Source: Rhabditophanes sp. KR3021 (lineage: Eukaryota > Nematoda > Chromadorea > Rhabditida > Alloionematidae). From it: a stretch of 64,000 nt of DNA. The notes under the pieces are model-generated. The model was not told the origin of the DNA. It saw nothing but the letters and a program-made list of their open reading frames with translations, and made no database searches. Below, in pieces: positions 36,144 through 49,752 of the stretch. A program made the position numbers and the translations under genes. How positions within the stretch are numbered: the first letter of the stretch is position 1; every line of letters begins with the position of its first letter. The stretch spans positions 4,836,001-4,900,000 of the forward strand of contig CAUJLY010000001.1 of assembly GCA_963281155.1 (NCBI GenBank), in the 5' to 3' direction.

Positions 36144-36944
36144 AAAACTACATAATTTATAATATCTAAGGCGTTTAATAAATAATTTAACTTGCGATAA
36201 TGATTTTAATATGCACCTATTATTCCGAGTTTTTGTTGAAGGTGGTATTTAACTAAACAAGGTTTTATACTTATGAGATTTTAAAGTATTTTAGTGTTTA
36301 TAGATGCCATCATTTTTATTTAAACCAATTTTGAGACATGTGAAATAATAAACTTATAAGAAATATACTTTATCATGTTAAATAAACGTTTAAACACTTT
36401 TTAAAATACAAGACTTAAAGGTGAAATCCTTATATGCATATTACTTTTATAACATTGTCTTAGGTGTATAAGTAAAATTGTTTCATCAATATTTACATAT
36501 ATTTATTCAAATGAAAACATCATACTTGCTAATTACATATCAGATAGATATTAATTACTACCATTCAAACTTTTTTCTTATTTTTAAAATAATTAAGTAA
36601 GCAAATATTGTTTTTGTATTTTATTATGATTGCTTTGCCAAAAATGAACTTTAATTAAATGTTATCATTTTTGTTTTCAATATGTAAACAGAATATGAAT
36701 TAACTAAATATATTAAATGTTTATTTAGACTTGAGCGTTACAGATCTGACTTTTTTGATATAATAATTTTGTCTTAAAATTAATTTTTCAACGTAAGTGC
36801 ATTATTTTCTGCATATATTAATTATTTATTAAGCCCATGTTTTTCAATAAGTAAGGATTTTCATTTTTGTAGGCACAATTTTTCAATATTTGATGTCAAA
36901 GGTATTTGTTTTTACAGTTATTTTAATAACTACTACTTTTGTCA
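36144..36944. other. Intergenic, no gene seen
   Basis: AT-rich with no supported frame. A TTTTTACAG about 25 bp upstream of the next ATG could be a splice acceptor for a 5' exon or a trans-spliced leader. Confidence 0.4.
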
Positions 36945-37992
36945 ATGCAATTACTAGCAATTGAACAGCGGCATATAACAATGGATCCATTAATCTACAG
37001 GCAAATCCTTTTTTATGAATCAATGTTTGCTATTATATTCAATGCAGTAGTTTTAGTTATACTATATAAGTCTCCACCTCGCAATAAAAGCATATATTTA
37101 AAACTAATTAAAATATTAAAAATATTATGTATTTACGTCGGTTTCGTAATAGGAATATTGGGACAACCAAAAAGTTTATATCCTGTGGTTGGAGTAGCTG
37201 TTTCTGGAATTTGTAATATCGTATATGGCAACTTGCTATGTTATATAAATCTTTTCTTGACACTTATCTTACCTCATATTGTCTTAATCTGTATATTTTT
37301 AATGATTTTAACTCCATACAATACTTTCTGTCGAGCAGATTCGCCTTTTTATTTCTCAAGATTTGAAAAAGCTATTTTTTTAATACAATGTATTTTCCTG
37401 CCTTTAGCGAGTATCTCAGTTGCTCCATATGCTTTAAAACCCAAAGAAAGTGTGCTTCATTTTAATCATGGTGTAAGTTTGTACTAATGAAAACATCTAA
37501 TTAATATTTTAGAATGTAACAAATATAAAATTATATAATGATTCAGCTTATACCATTTTAATTTTTGATACTGAAATAACACATCCATTTATGATTGCTT
37601 GTGTAATTAATATAACATATTTATCTGCGATGATAACATATTTTATGTTTAAATATTATCTTCAATTACGAAAAGAGTTAAAACGTCAGCAAAAACAATC
37701 TAGAGTAGAAACTGCTAAGAAAATTGAAGCTGGAATTCATCAATTGACTGTCATGGCATTATTACCAATGTTTAATACTGCTTTACCATTGTCACTCCAA
37801 TTTTTGGCAGCTTATTTTTTATCACAAATTAATTGGATACAAATTATAACACCTTTGCTTGGTGATTTGGCTATTTTGATTGGAATGACATATTTGTTCT
37901 CGTCAACTATACTGGATCTATATTTCGCTTATAAACATGACACCGGTAATAAGGTTAATGTTATAAAAGCAACTAATTTTTTATTAACCTAG
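36945..37992 (+). CDS. Nematode-type chemoreceptor 7TM GPCR
   Basis: Two exons (36945-37472 and 37513-37992) with a 40-bp intron give up to 335 residues. An in-frame ATG at 36981 (MDPLIYRQILFYESMF) is the more typical start of such receptors. Seven hydrophobic helices are visible. The intracellular loop before TM6 is basic and Gln-rich (RKELKRQQKQSRVETAKKIE). TM6 reads HQLTVMALLPMFNTALPLSL, the pattern of the Srd/Srh/Sri/Str superfamily of worm chemoreceptors. TM7 ends SSTILDLYFAYKHD. The product is presumably in chemosensory cilia; the ligand is unknown. Exact subfamily was not decided. The frame is intact. Confidence 0.75.
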
Positions 37993-39608
37993 TTGCCGTT
38001 ATGTTTAACCTCTTTATTATTAAATGTGTTATTTCCATTTTATGACTTTATTTCATAATAATAAATACTTAATTTTATAAAATATTATAGAAATAGATAT
38101 TGACTAATACCAAATCTACATAAATGGCTTTAGTCAGTAAATTATTTGTATTAATATTCGCATTTTATCAAAACGTCATTTAATTCAGAAAAAATATAAT
38201 TAACTTAATATGTATGAACATTATATGTCCTTTAATATAACATTTGCTTTCGAATCCTTGGAATGAATTACTTAGCTATTTTTTTGACATTCAATAATAA
38301 TTCGGTATATTATGCAAATGAACATTCGAGTTTGATTTGGATTCCAAAATAAAACATGATTAGATAATATACTTAAATTGTATGTAAATATAATTTAACA
38401 GTAGTTTTTTATATCTCATTAAATAAGAAACTTTGCTTTACCCCAATTAATTTGTCATTAAGTAGTAATAAAATTATAACTCGTTAAATATTGGTCAAGT
38501 AAATAAACTACATAAATGTTAATAATATATTATTACTACCTTTTTATGATTTTATTAAACTATAAAGAAATGGATGTTGTTTTCCAAATCAACAATTGCC
38601 ATTCATAATAGTCTTATTATTTTGAAACTACCTAAATGGATATTTAAATTTTTATGTAGGTACTTCACCAACATCATTTGAGATTATAAGAATATTCTAC
38701 CTTTAAAAATAAATATATATTTTTGTATTTAATATTTGATGATAGGCATTTTTGAATTAAAACTTTCCATTTTAACCCTTCCATGAAAACAAAAATGATG
38801 TGTTACAAGACCCATCTAAAATAGTTCGTTTAGATATATTTATTTCAAATTGTAGGGAAATATAACATCAGTTAAAGAAGTATGTAATGGCATCATTTTA
38901 TAAGGAGATCCATACGCATATTTAAAACAATAATTCCATTTACTATATTATACTTCACCTTTCAGTATTATGCTTAAACATAATGCATTGCATGTTTTTA
39001 TTTTATCAAATTTATAGTTACAAGTGAGATTAATATTAGTATAATTATTCATTTATATCTGTGATTTTAAATTACTTTTCTATATACAAATTGTTTACCT
39101 TCTATGATTTATTAAACGAAACACGATAAACTAAAGAAGATTATACTTAATCTGTAATAATGTGCAAAATAAGATGATTGTAATTCATAAATCTTTTGTT
39201 TATGTAGCCAAAAGATAGTGTCCATTTACGATTGTTACAACACAATAACAAATGTAATCGGATTAAATTGTTCAAACTATATTTTTAAATTTTCAATGAT
39301 TTTGACAATATTCTGTGTTTTTCAATTATTAAAAAGAATTACGCATGTGAAATAAAGTTAATTGGAAAAAATAGAATCAGTAGCCACCGGTAAGCAAACA
39401 TCTAAACTTATATTACAATCATAATAATGTAATTACAAAAGACAAATACTTTATTGAAACGGTTAAGCTTAAATGATTAAATATTTTATACATTATTTGT
39501 TTTTGTACACACTTTTTATGGAAAGCATCTTTTTGTAATAAATAATGATAAGAGTTGGCTACTTAAATAAAAAATTACTCTCCAACGTTTGTAATATTAA
39601 ACATCACC
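37993..39608. other. Intergenic 1.6 kb, no gene seen
   Basis: Extremely AT-rich, with no frame worth calling on either strand and no clear repeat. A TATA-like context lies shortly before the ATG at 39609. Confidence 0.45.
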
Positions 39609-42600
39609 ATGTATTGTCATCGTGCAATCGGTGCTTACTTACTAGTATTGGGAATTCAATTGTTTTCCTCTACTCATGGAGAAAAGAGTTCAGATAATTT
39701 ACAGCCAGCAAAAAAGTATTTTGATTATTCAAATCAATGTTACTATCCACAACAAAGTTATATAAATAATATTCATACATTTACCAATGATGAGCAAACT
39801 CATCCAACCGAAGATATCTCAAGGGAACCTTTTACATTCAACGTGAACAGCTTTAATCAACAATCACTGTCTTATAAATTATTAAAAGATCCCTTGAGAT
39901 TCGAATTGGAAACTAATTATGATAAAGTTACAAATTATTTTTCTAACTCATATGAAGATTTTTCTAATCATTTTATTCGATTATTAGACGTTGCAGCCCA
40001 AACTGAAAATGCCAATGGATACTTCGCTGTCTATATTAATAAAGCAAATCAACGTGCATACACTACTAACTAGTAAGTAAGAGATATTGTATAAAATTTA
40101 TAAGTGACTTTAGTAATGGAATTTTGTTTGATGTATATTTTGATAATAACGGCTATCCATATACAGTTGGCTGGCAAAATAATCGTATATACCCGGGAAT
40201 TCGCTATTCAGAAGGAGTACCACACTGTATTCATTTAAATCCACAGTTGGAATCATTTATCTTGCAATCTTTGCATCCAAATAATGATCTAAATTTGCCA
40301 ACGGGAGAACGTCCCAATGTTTATGATTCATTTAGAAATTGGATAAGTTTTCAGAAAATGAAGGATTTTTTAGGCTACAGCATTGAAGAACAGTCTTTTA
40401 ATAATATTAATTCAGATCAATTTAATATTCCCGAAGAATTTATTATCTTACCGTTTTCTGGGGCCAAAATATCCCACACATCAAAGTATTATAATATTTT
40501 TATTGATATAACTGGAAACGCCTATATATTTTCAGAGTAGGAACTTCCATGATGTTCAAAATTAATGTATAATTTATTTCTAGAAAGGGTCAAATGCATT
40601 TTGTATTTTTCAACAAAGACGGTGCTCCTTTAACTTTAAATCATGATTCTTTGTCAATTAACACTGGATATAGAGTTATTAATGGAATTTTGATAACATC
40701 ACATGCAAACGATAAATACAGTGCTGTTAAATTTGATCGTACTAAGCTCATTTATCAAATCCAACATTTACTATCATATCCAGGAACTACTGTTGCAACT
40801 TCAACTGAATATCCTTCATTTTTTATTACATCAAAACAAATTCCTACATTTACGATAGAAGAACATGCGAATTCCTTCACTAACCAAAAACCTGGGGAGA
40901 TTTTTACTCAAAATAAGCCAGATAGGAAGGACCAGGAAAAATTTGCTCTTGGAAGAAACCAAAATGACATTCAAACATCATTAATAACAAATAGTAACAA
41001 CGAAAATTTTAAATTAGAAGAAATTCCAACCAAAGCATATACAAAAGTTGATAGATATTTATACTTAACTACAACGAATCCTGAAACAGAAATAGAACCA
41101 AATACAAATAAAGGTATCAATAAAGAAGAATTAGATAAGGACAATTCATTGTATGTAACAACAACTGAAGAAATTCCATTAATAAGTTTAACACCCAATA
41201 AAAAGCCTGCAGAAAAAAGGAGTAATAGTAATGCTTCAGTAGAAACCCACATTCTTATTAAAGAAGCTCCAGCAAAAAAGATTGGCAGTTATGGTTCAGT
41301 TGGAAGACAAATAGCTAATAAAGAGTCTGTTGTAAAAAAGATTGATAGTAATTCTCAGATAGAAAACCCAGTTTCCACTAAACAGACTCCAGCAAAAGAA
41401 AGTGTCAGTTATAATCATGTAGAAAACCAAGTTCTTAATAAAGCGCTTTCACCAAACAAATTTGGTAATGAAATTGCAGTTGAAAACGTAATTCAGAAGG
41501 AAACTCCAATTGAAAAATCCACTAGAAAACATGTATCGAGTAAAGATTCTAATGTTGTTTCAGTGAAAAAGAATGTAACCCCTGAGCTGTCATTAAGAAA
41601 TAAAATTGGAAATGGAAAAAATCATGTTATCAAAATTGATAATATTGCTCCTTTAAGCAATACGAATTATAATAACATTAAAACAACTGATAAAATTCCA
41701 ATTGCAGATGAAACTACTAATAAAGCAGCCATAATTGACAATAAAGCCTCTGTAACAATTCAACATGATACTAAAATTGGGGTTGATAATCAAACAGGTA
41801 CTGCAATTTTAGTTGAAAATAAAAACGCTACTAAAGATTTGGTTGAAGATAGAATTGCTAATAAATCAGGAAATCGAACAACAACCCAACTAATTGATGA
41901 TATAAACAATTTAGTGGATGAATTTACTCCAGTGTTAGATTTGGCTAATCCTGAAGAAACAATTTTGGACATAACTACTAAAACAGTATCACAACAATCA
42001 AACAATGGCAAATATATTTCTGAAAGACCGATCTTAAATGAAACAACCAGCAATGAAGAGCATTTAAATATGATTGAAAAAACTAGCAATATGAATGAAA
42101 GGGACGGAAGTGTAAATGACACTTTACTTATTAATAATTTTGAGCCAGATACAAGAGCAATCGAAGGACATCTGGAATCACAAGGGTCTACAAAAATACC
42201 TGTGCTGAAAACTACAATGAGTTTAACAAAAGAAAACGAAATTCCAATATTTAATCGAAAAGTAGAAGATGTCAAAAAAACAAAAAACATATATGATATT
42301 GACGACAATGTGGAAGCAACTTCCAAAAAAGATTCATCAACTCAAATTGAAGAAATTCCAAAGTTCGAAAATACGGAAAAAGATCAAACGAAAGTTAATG
42401 ATACAACACCCAATTCACAGATTATGAATGAAATTATTAAAAATATTCATTTTCCTACTGAGAAGAATAATTTAATTCCGATCTTGGAAAATTATACAAT
42501 TAATATTGGTTCAACCCGAAATCCGGAACAAAATTTAGAGACCATCGAAAGCGTTAACATATCTAATAATTATTCGGCGCAAGCAGAAGAACCAGCGACA

Positions 42601-45600
42601 AAAAATGTTATTTTAGATGTGTCTGATAAGAATAATGTGCAGCTTGAAACCAGTACTACTTTAAATCATTTAATTTCAAAAGACAATTCTGTCTCGAACA
42701 AGCTTGTAAATGAAACAAACGCAAATATTTTAAATTTAAGTGATAATTCTGAAAACGTACAAAGTATGGGTAAAATTAATGCAGGAACATATACTCCAAA
42801 AACCGACATAAACTTAGATGATACTGTTAAAAATGGCGAAGTTATTAAAATAAATGGCATTAATAAAACCACAATTGAGAATCAAGAACAATCTCCCAAA
42901 CAACTAATTACATCATCTGAACCATTTATAAATAGAACAACAACAGCTCCCAATTCAGAATCTTCAAAAACGGTCCCATATGTCTCTAAAATTAATGATC
43001 AAGATATAGCAGAGTACTCTGGCAAAGAACCAAAGTCACTTGAAACCAAAATTGAATCAAAACTGATTATTATTACCACGTTACCGCCATATAAATTTAC
43101 TCGTACAACTACAATTTCCCATGCCAAACCTGATATGATGGATACTCAGAAAAATACAGATATTATCCGAACTCGAGATTCTAATCAAAGCAATGGTGAA
43201 ATTAAAAATATTACTTCTGAATCAAGTACATTCAATATAGGAAAAAACTTAAAGGCTTCTGAAGAAATTGCTCCAGTTAGAGGTCATGGACTTCCTAGGG
43301 ACAGTGACAAAATAGATAACGAAAAAGAAGAGGTGATTCCAACAAGTCCAAATGAAAGCACTACACTTAGCAGTATTATAGAACCAACATCAAGTATATC
43401 AGATGATTTAAATAATTTCATCACAACAATTGAACCAGATACAAAAAATAATATTAATTCCACAGTACAAAAAAATGTCACTGTCGAGCCAAATACCGGA
43501 GAGCGAACTATTGTTGATTTGAAAGATATTGTATCAAATTCTGTTTTAAATAATCTGTCTCCAAATAATGAAACCAAAAATGCTACCAAAAATGCTACAA
43601 TAGAATCAGCGATTTCTCCAAAATCAGAAGAAAATATTACTAATTCATTAGAAAAAGAAATAAACATTGTTTTGTCTAATTTTTCAAAATTGGATGAATC
43701 GTCAAATCAAACAAATACGGCCAAAAACAACTCATATTTAAACTCTACTGAAGCAACAACTAATAATTATCCTAGTAGCAGCTCAAGTAAACATGATAAT
43801 ACAAAAAAGGCAAATATAATAGATGTAGAAACGCCGACTACAGACAATATTAAGGAAGCTGATAATTCGTATGATCTTCAAAAAGGAAGAGGAGTTTCCG
43901 TAATTGACAATCAAGTTCATTCTACAAAATCATCGGAGAATACTTCATTTAATATTCAGAACAAGTATGATCCTGAACACCTAGAGATAGTTAAAACAAG
44001 TCTTAATGTCGACAAACCACATCTAATCAGTGAAAATGATAAAATTTCGAATAATGAAAAAGAGACATACCAAACTCGAAAAATCAAAATAGTTACACCA
44101 AACCCTTTGCATCACATAAAAACAACTGTTTCGAATATTTTCAAAGACGATGTTACAAACAGCGAAATGCAACCTATTCATAGAGACTCAATTGAAAGCA
44201 AAACAACTATGTTAAATTTACAAAAAGCAACTGAATTCAAGTCTGCAAATAACCTTGAAGTCGTGGATAGTACTACAAAAACTAAGACAGTGAATATTAT
44301 TCATGCCCAGCCGAATTCAAACTCAGAAAATTCTGATTTGTACATTATGGTTCCAAACATGTTTGTTGCATACGATTCCTCAAACAACTTTACAAGAGTT
44401 TTCCTTGATGTTATTAAAAGTAAACCAGTTTGTTTTGATGAGTAAGTTAATATTCATTCATGATTGTCACGTTGCATTTTTTAAGGGAAGGAGATTTAGT
44501 TGAAGTTTTCCTAAATGATGATAATATTCCTGTAACAGTTGAAGAGAATAAAGTAAATATTGGATATGTAATTAGAAATGGTGAGAAAGTATTTTCTACT
44601 GAAAAAGATAACTATTCTTCAAAAACTTTAGATATTGACCATATTAAGGACCAAATAGATGCTTTAGGGCCTGCAGATCCAAGTTATGCTACATTGCATC
44701 ATTTTACCGATGTTAATTCTTTATTAAAAGCTGCCTATAACAAACTGAATAAAACAAATGCCGTTGGTTTGGTAGATGATACAAAACTAGCTAAGAGACA
44801 TTTTTCGCAATTTTATATTCCTATACCTTCGATGGGTGTGTTGTATGAAGATGAGAAATTTCATAGTGTAATGATTAACAAAACGGGAGTTCCTGTCTTG
44901 TTTCCAAATACACAAACAAACGATATAGTAAATGTTTATTTTAACTTTGAAAATCTACCTGTTACTATTGACAAAAATGGAACCATTCAGAAGGGATATA
45001 TTCTTGTAAAAGGATCTCCTAAATTTTCAACTACAGTAGGTGATTTAAAAGAACTTACTCTAAATTATACCCTGGTAAAGGAAGCAATTGATAGTATTGG
45101 TCCATCTTACAACGGATATTTTTGTCTTCATAAGCCACTCAATTTGGATGAATCAATCGGAAATGTACTAAAGGAAATTGACGTTCAAACATCTAAATGT
45201 AAAAACAACAAAATAATTAATAAATTAGAACACTTAATCAAGCTGCCTGGATTTGGGGTAACTATTGACAACAGTGAAAACACCTACTTTATTTATTTGA
45301 CTGACGATGGTACTCCTGTTGTTTCAGATCCAAGGTAATTTTTATATTTACTTCTTTCACCAAAACGTATTTTAAGTAATGATAACCTTGTTCCGATTCA
45401 ATTTGATTTGCAAGGGGCTCCAATAGCAAACATCAGCAATGTGTTACATCATGGGTTTATTGAAATCAACAAACAACCAGTTTACAGTGTCTTAGACGGG
45501 GAGCATAAAAATTATAAGTTCAATAATACAATCATTGAGGAAGCTATAAATTTGCTTGGACCAGAGGAACCCTCATATTATCTCTCCATTAATCATCCTT

Positions 45601-47856
45601 TGGCACTTCACACTAACTTGCAGGATATTTTTAATAATTTGACAATTTTCGATGCAAATAATTACGTTAGTCATAATATTACCTATCCAACAACCGGCGA
45701 ATATTATGTAATACCTGGTAAATCATTAATTAGAGTACATAATTAAAAATTTAATAATGTCATTATTAGGCTTTGGTATTCAACTCTACAAAGATTCTTT
45801 TTATCCAGTCATAGTAGATTCGCAGGGTAATACTTACTGCAGTGACAATGGAACCCTTGTAGCTGTTTTATTTGATATAACAAACCTCCCAACTGCTGTA
45901 GATAGAGATGGTCAGCGATTGAAAGGTTTTATTATAGTTAATTCCAAGCCACAATATTCAATGATTATTGGTCCAACAAAACATATTACTTTAAATTTAG
46001 AATCCATCAAAAATGCCATTACGAATTTAGGGGCTTCGTTCTTTGGCTATTCAAGTTTATATCCAATTGACTCAAATGGCATAGGTACTTTCTTGAAGCA
46101 ATTATCACCAGACACAGCCCTTCAGTATATTCTTTCCAAAGTTAATATTTCAGTTCCAGAGCAATATATAATTTTACCCGGATTTGGAGTTAAATTGGAG
46201 GAAGAAGAAAAGGATGCCTACCCATTATATATTTCACTCAATAATGGAAGCGTTGCTGCATTCAATGAAATCGGAAATCAATTTGAAGTTAAATTTGATA
46301 GTCAAATGAGACCAGTCGTGGTTGGGAATAAATTGTTAGGTGGTTTCTTAATTTTTAACAGTGTACCAAGACAGGCCCTTACCACAGACAAATTAAAGAC
46401 AATGGAATTTGATGTAAATGTAGTGTCCAAATGTATCACAAACTGGGGACCGGAATATCCCTTTGGTTACTTTACTTTACATCCTATTGTAGATATTCCA
46501 AGTGATATTCAGGCAATTCTTAGTAGTATGGATGTAATTTCTGCCAATGGATTTTTGAACGAATCCAAGTTTAATTTAACCGTTATTCCGGATCCCTACG
46601 TTTGCATTCCCGGTTTTGGAGTAAAATTGCCCAATGGCATGGATGATTATTATCCTATATTTACTAATAACTCAAATGTTATGAGTTTCGATCAAAATGG
46701 AATCGGATATAAAGTTTCGTTTGATGTACTCAATTTACCTATAACTATTTACAACTCAATTGTTTATCCTGGATATGTTTTCGTCAAGGGCAAATATAGG
46801 TATTCTGTAAAAGCTGGTAAAGTACATGATCTGTTAATTGAAAGTCAATTTGTTGTGGAGTCCATAAACAAAATTGGGCCGGACTTCATTGGGTTTACCT
46901 CTGCTTATAGGCCCTTAATGTTAAATGATAAATTATACAGTTTCTTGGACCAATTAAATGTAACATCCGCAAATGAATTGTTAAACTCCCCAGTTCAGCA
47001 TAAAACAACCAAAAAGGATTTGTATATGATTCCAGGAATGGGAATTGAAAATCCGTATGAATCTGATACTAAATATATGCCTATATTTGTTGATCAAGTC
47101 AATTCAGTCACTTCTTTTGATAATAATGGAAATGTAATAACTGTGTTATTGGATATTCAAGATATTCCTATTGCCATCTTAAGCGATGGAACAAAATACA
47201 AGGGATTTGCAATGGTCAAAGGAGTGGCTCGTTTTAGTATTACAAATAGCAAAACTAAAATCTTTACGCCTGATCATACTTTGATCACAAGTACTATTGA
47301 CCGACTTGGGGAAACTTTTGTTGGGTTTACCAGCCTTCATCCTCTACCGGATTTGGACTCGATCTTGATCAATTCGTATTTGGATATGGATATAGACAAT
47401 GCTCTCGGGCTCGTAAACAAAGGACTGGGGCTAAAGATCGACGATGATCTCTACTTAGCTGTGCCTGCAATGGGTATCCAGCTTACCACCTCTAAAAGGA
47501 AAGGAAAATCGTCTAGTAACCGATATTTCCCTATTTATGTAACGAAAGCTAATGGATCCTTAATAACTTTTGATGAAAAGAGAAATAAGCTGGAAATATT
47601 AGTTGATGATAATGGAGCTCCAAATGTCTATGGAGTAGATAAAGTTCTATACAATGGATTCATTAATGTAAATGGCGAAGAAGTTTTTTCTGATGGAAGT
47701 GGAAGGTTGTCAAAAGTCCCCGTTACTGTTGATATAATACAACAAATGGTAAGAAAATTAGGTCCTAAATATTTTGGATTTAGTATGCTGCGTATAAATG
47801 AAGCTCAAAAAAGAATGCACAAGAAAAAATCATCTGAACATAATGTAACTAAATAA
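39609..47856 (+). CDS. Giant secreted protein of ~140-residue repeats with low-complexity insert
   Basis: Six exons (39609-40072, 40114-40536, 40584-44441, 44486-45334, 45377-45717, 45770-47856) separated by 41-52-bp introns, all in phase, encode 2,673 residues. A signal peptide (YLLVLGIQLFSSTHG) opens the protein and no membrane span follows, so it is probably extracellular. About ten copies of a ~140-residue module are recognisable. Each runs: a strand like VYFDxxxxPVT; GYxxVxGxPxYS; a helix ending in IxxLGPxxxGYxSLHPL; then YIxLPGFGVKL and YPIYI..NGS. Modules 1-2 lie in exons 1-3. A Ser/Thr/Asn/Lys-rich insert of about 1,170 residues interrupts the array (about 40800-44330). Modules 3-10 fill exons 4-6. 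Many N-glycosylation sequons are present. I do not recognise the module. Roles in cuticle, sheath matrix or secretion are speculation. Confidence 0.8.
41201..41545 (+). repeat. Coding ~20-residue repeat inside the low-complexity insert
   Basis: About six consecutive units of roughly 60 bp encode a pattern Lys-Glu/Gln-x-Pro-Ala-Lys followed by Ser-x-x-Val-Glu-Asn. Examples are KEAPAKKIGSYGSVGRQIAN, KESVVKKIDSNSQIENPVST and KQTPAKESVSYNHVENQVLN. They lie within exon 3 of the giant gene. Confidence 0.7.
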
Positions 47857-48065
47857 CATTTTTATTGCAAAATTTATTGTATATAATGTCTAATTGATAA
47901 GTCAACTATATAAAAGAATTATTATTTTCTCACTTGGAGTTGAATAAGTATTTTAGTATCATACATATGTTAGTTTGGAGCAGTTTATAAATAGAGCTCT
48001 TTTAATTAAAGCAAATGAGAAAGGGTTGGCTTAATAATTTTATTTGAGTTATTAGATGTTGTCTT

Positions 48066-49337
48066 TCAATTAATTATCTTTACATAGCAAAATATTATGT
48101 GAATGAGTATTATCAATTTATTGAAAATTGTGGAATTCCCTAAATTTGAATGTGCAAATCCAATTCTTTTGTTCTTTTTATCAAATACAGTATAAAATTT
48201 TCCGATAAAATTATTTCCCAAAATCCACAGTTTATCTCTATCCATGTCTAGTCCCATGAAGCAAGATAAACATACTTTCTTTTGGTTTCGTGTTGTGTGG
48301 ATAACATAATTTTCAGCATCTAATGAAAATGGCTTCCCGTCAAAAACGAAAACTACTGCTGGTAAATAGGATAAATTGTTGCAATCTAATTCATATTCAC
48401 CACCTGCCATTTTTTTGCCACTTAATCTACTATGTATCATTTCTACGGCATCAATAGGGCCTATTATTAATGAGGTTCCCGTATCAATCAGTGCAGAACC
48501 ATTAAGTATGATCTCTTCGTCAAACACGTACACTCCATCCATTTTTATTCTCCAATAATTTGAATCTATTACATCTAAATAAAATATTTCTCCGTTAAAG
48601 TGATTTTTGTTTACTCCACAAATAGTTATTTCACCTCCATTTTCATCACTATTAAGCTGACGGTTTAACCAAAAAGCAAATACTTCTTCCTTACAAATGT
48701 TCTTATTTTTAAAAATATAATCAAGAGGCTGGGTGACGTTATCACCATATATTCCTAATCCCATTATACCATCAAATCTGCTTTCTTTAAGATTCGATCC
48801 TGACTCAGTCATTGCACAACCAAAACCTTGATTAATATCAGTACAAAATTCTGTTTCGGTTGAGCCAAAGCAAATTCTGTCATGATAAATAATCCCTTCA
48901 ATTGAACCAGTTCCACTTAATTTTTATATTAAAAATATCTTTTCATAGATGACTTACTAAAATATATTTAAAGTTCTATTGGTTTGCTGGCATGTGTATG
49001 AATTTTCACAATCAAATTGTCTGTGTTTTAAATTAGGTACATTGTTATTAACACATGGAATAAACATATTTGAGCTTCCAGTATCAAACAACATATTAAA
49101 ACTTTGTAGATTAGAACCGATTATAATTGTGCCATAATAAGCTTTATTTTTGTAGTCTACCAGTTCTTCCTCAAAAACTTTCTTATTTGCGATTGAACTT
49201 TTGACGTTATAAGCAACGTTATTTGTGACGCTATTTTTGACATTATCATTTGTAGTACCGACTAATGGAATATGATATAAACCAAGTATCGAATTTATAT
49301 TAGTGCACAACAAAACTATCACCAATATCATAATCAT
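48066..49337 (-). CDS. Pepsin-like aspartic protease (family A1) with hydrophobic C-terminus
   Basis: Two minus-strand exons (48958-49337 and 48066-48915) with a 42-bp intron encode 409 residues. The ATG at 49337 gives a signal peptide (ILVIVLLCTNINSILG). A short, Asn-rich pro-like segment leads to YYGTIIIGSNLQSFNMLFDT. Both catalytic triads are present: DTGSS (residues 85-89) and DTGTS (271-275). The flap Tyr is in YGTGSIEG, formed exactly at the splice junction. WILGNNFIGKFYTVFD and RIGFA complete the fold. Cysteines follow the cathepsin D/pepsin pairing. The protein ends in an added hydrophobic stretch (KLIILIHIIFCYVKIIN), unlike secreted pepsins, which may act as a membrane or GPI-type anchor. 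It should be active. Likely roles are digestion, tissue invasion or matrix processing. Confidence 0.92.
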
Positions 49338-49752
49338 TTTTAACAATAATATTAGGTGCCAACAAATTCGGAATATGCTATATAGCTCGCAATGTTTTAT
49401 AAGTATATTTATCTTCTAATATTATTACAATCAAAATATGATGTTAGATGATAGCAAATTTAACAATTTTAGGTTTGGATTACAACAAAAACGATAATGA
49501 AATCCCCAAATGACATTTACTCAACATAGTCAACATTTTTAACAATCTTATTTGTATACTTTATACCTTTAAATCTGGACAAACAAAGAAATTTGTTATT
49601 TGAATAAAACGTTGTCAGTTGAATGCTTTTTTGAATAAACAAATACATACTTTTCCACACTTTAAAACACGTCTCCCGTAAAGATTGTATATACGCTTTA
49701 AATAGAAAGTCATCGTTTTTAAAGTATCATCTCGGTTGACAATATCTCAAAG
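49338..49752. promoter_or_regulatory. Divergent promoter region between protease and PSMD6
   Basis: A 415-bp gap between two divergent start codons must hold both promoters. No specific binding site is recognisable. Confidence 0.35.

Noticed and set aside
41790..43667. Long minus-strand frames over the giant gene
   Set aside because: Shadows of the low-complexity insert; Ser/Val/Leu-rich antisense of Asn/Thr/Lys coding.
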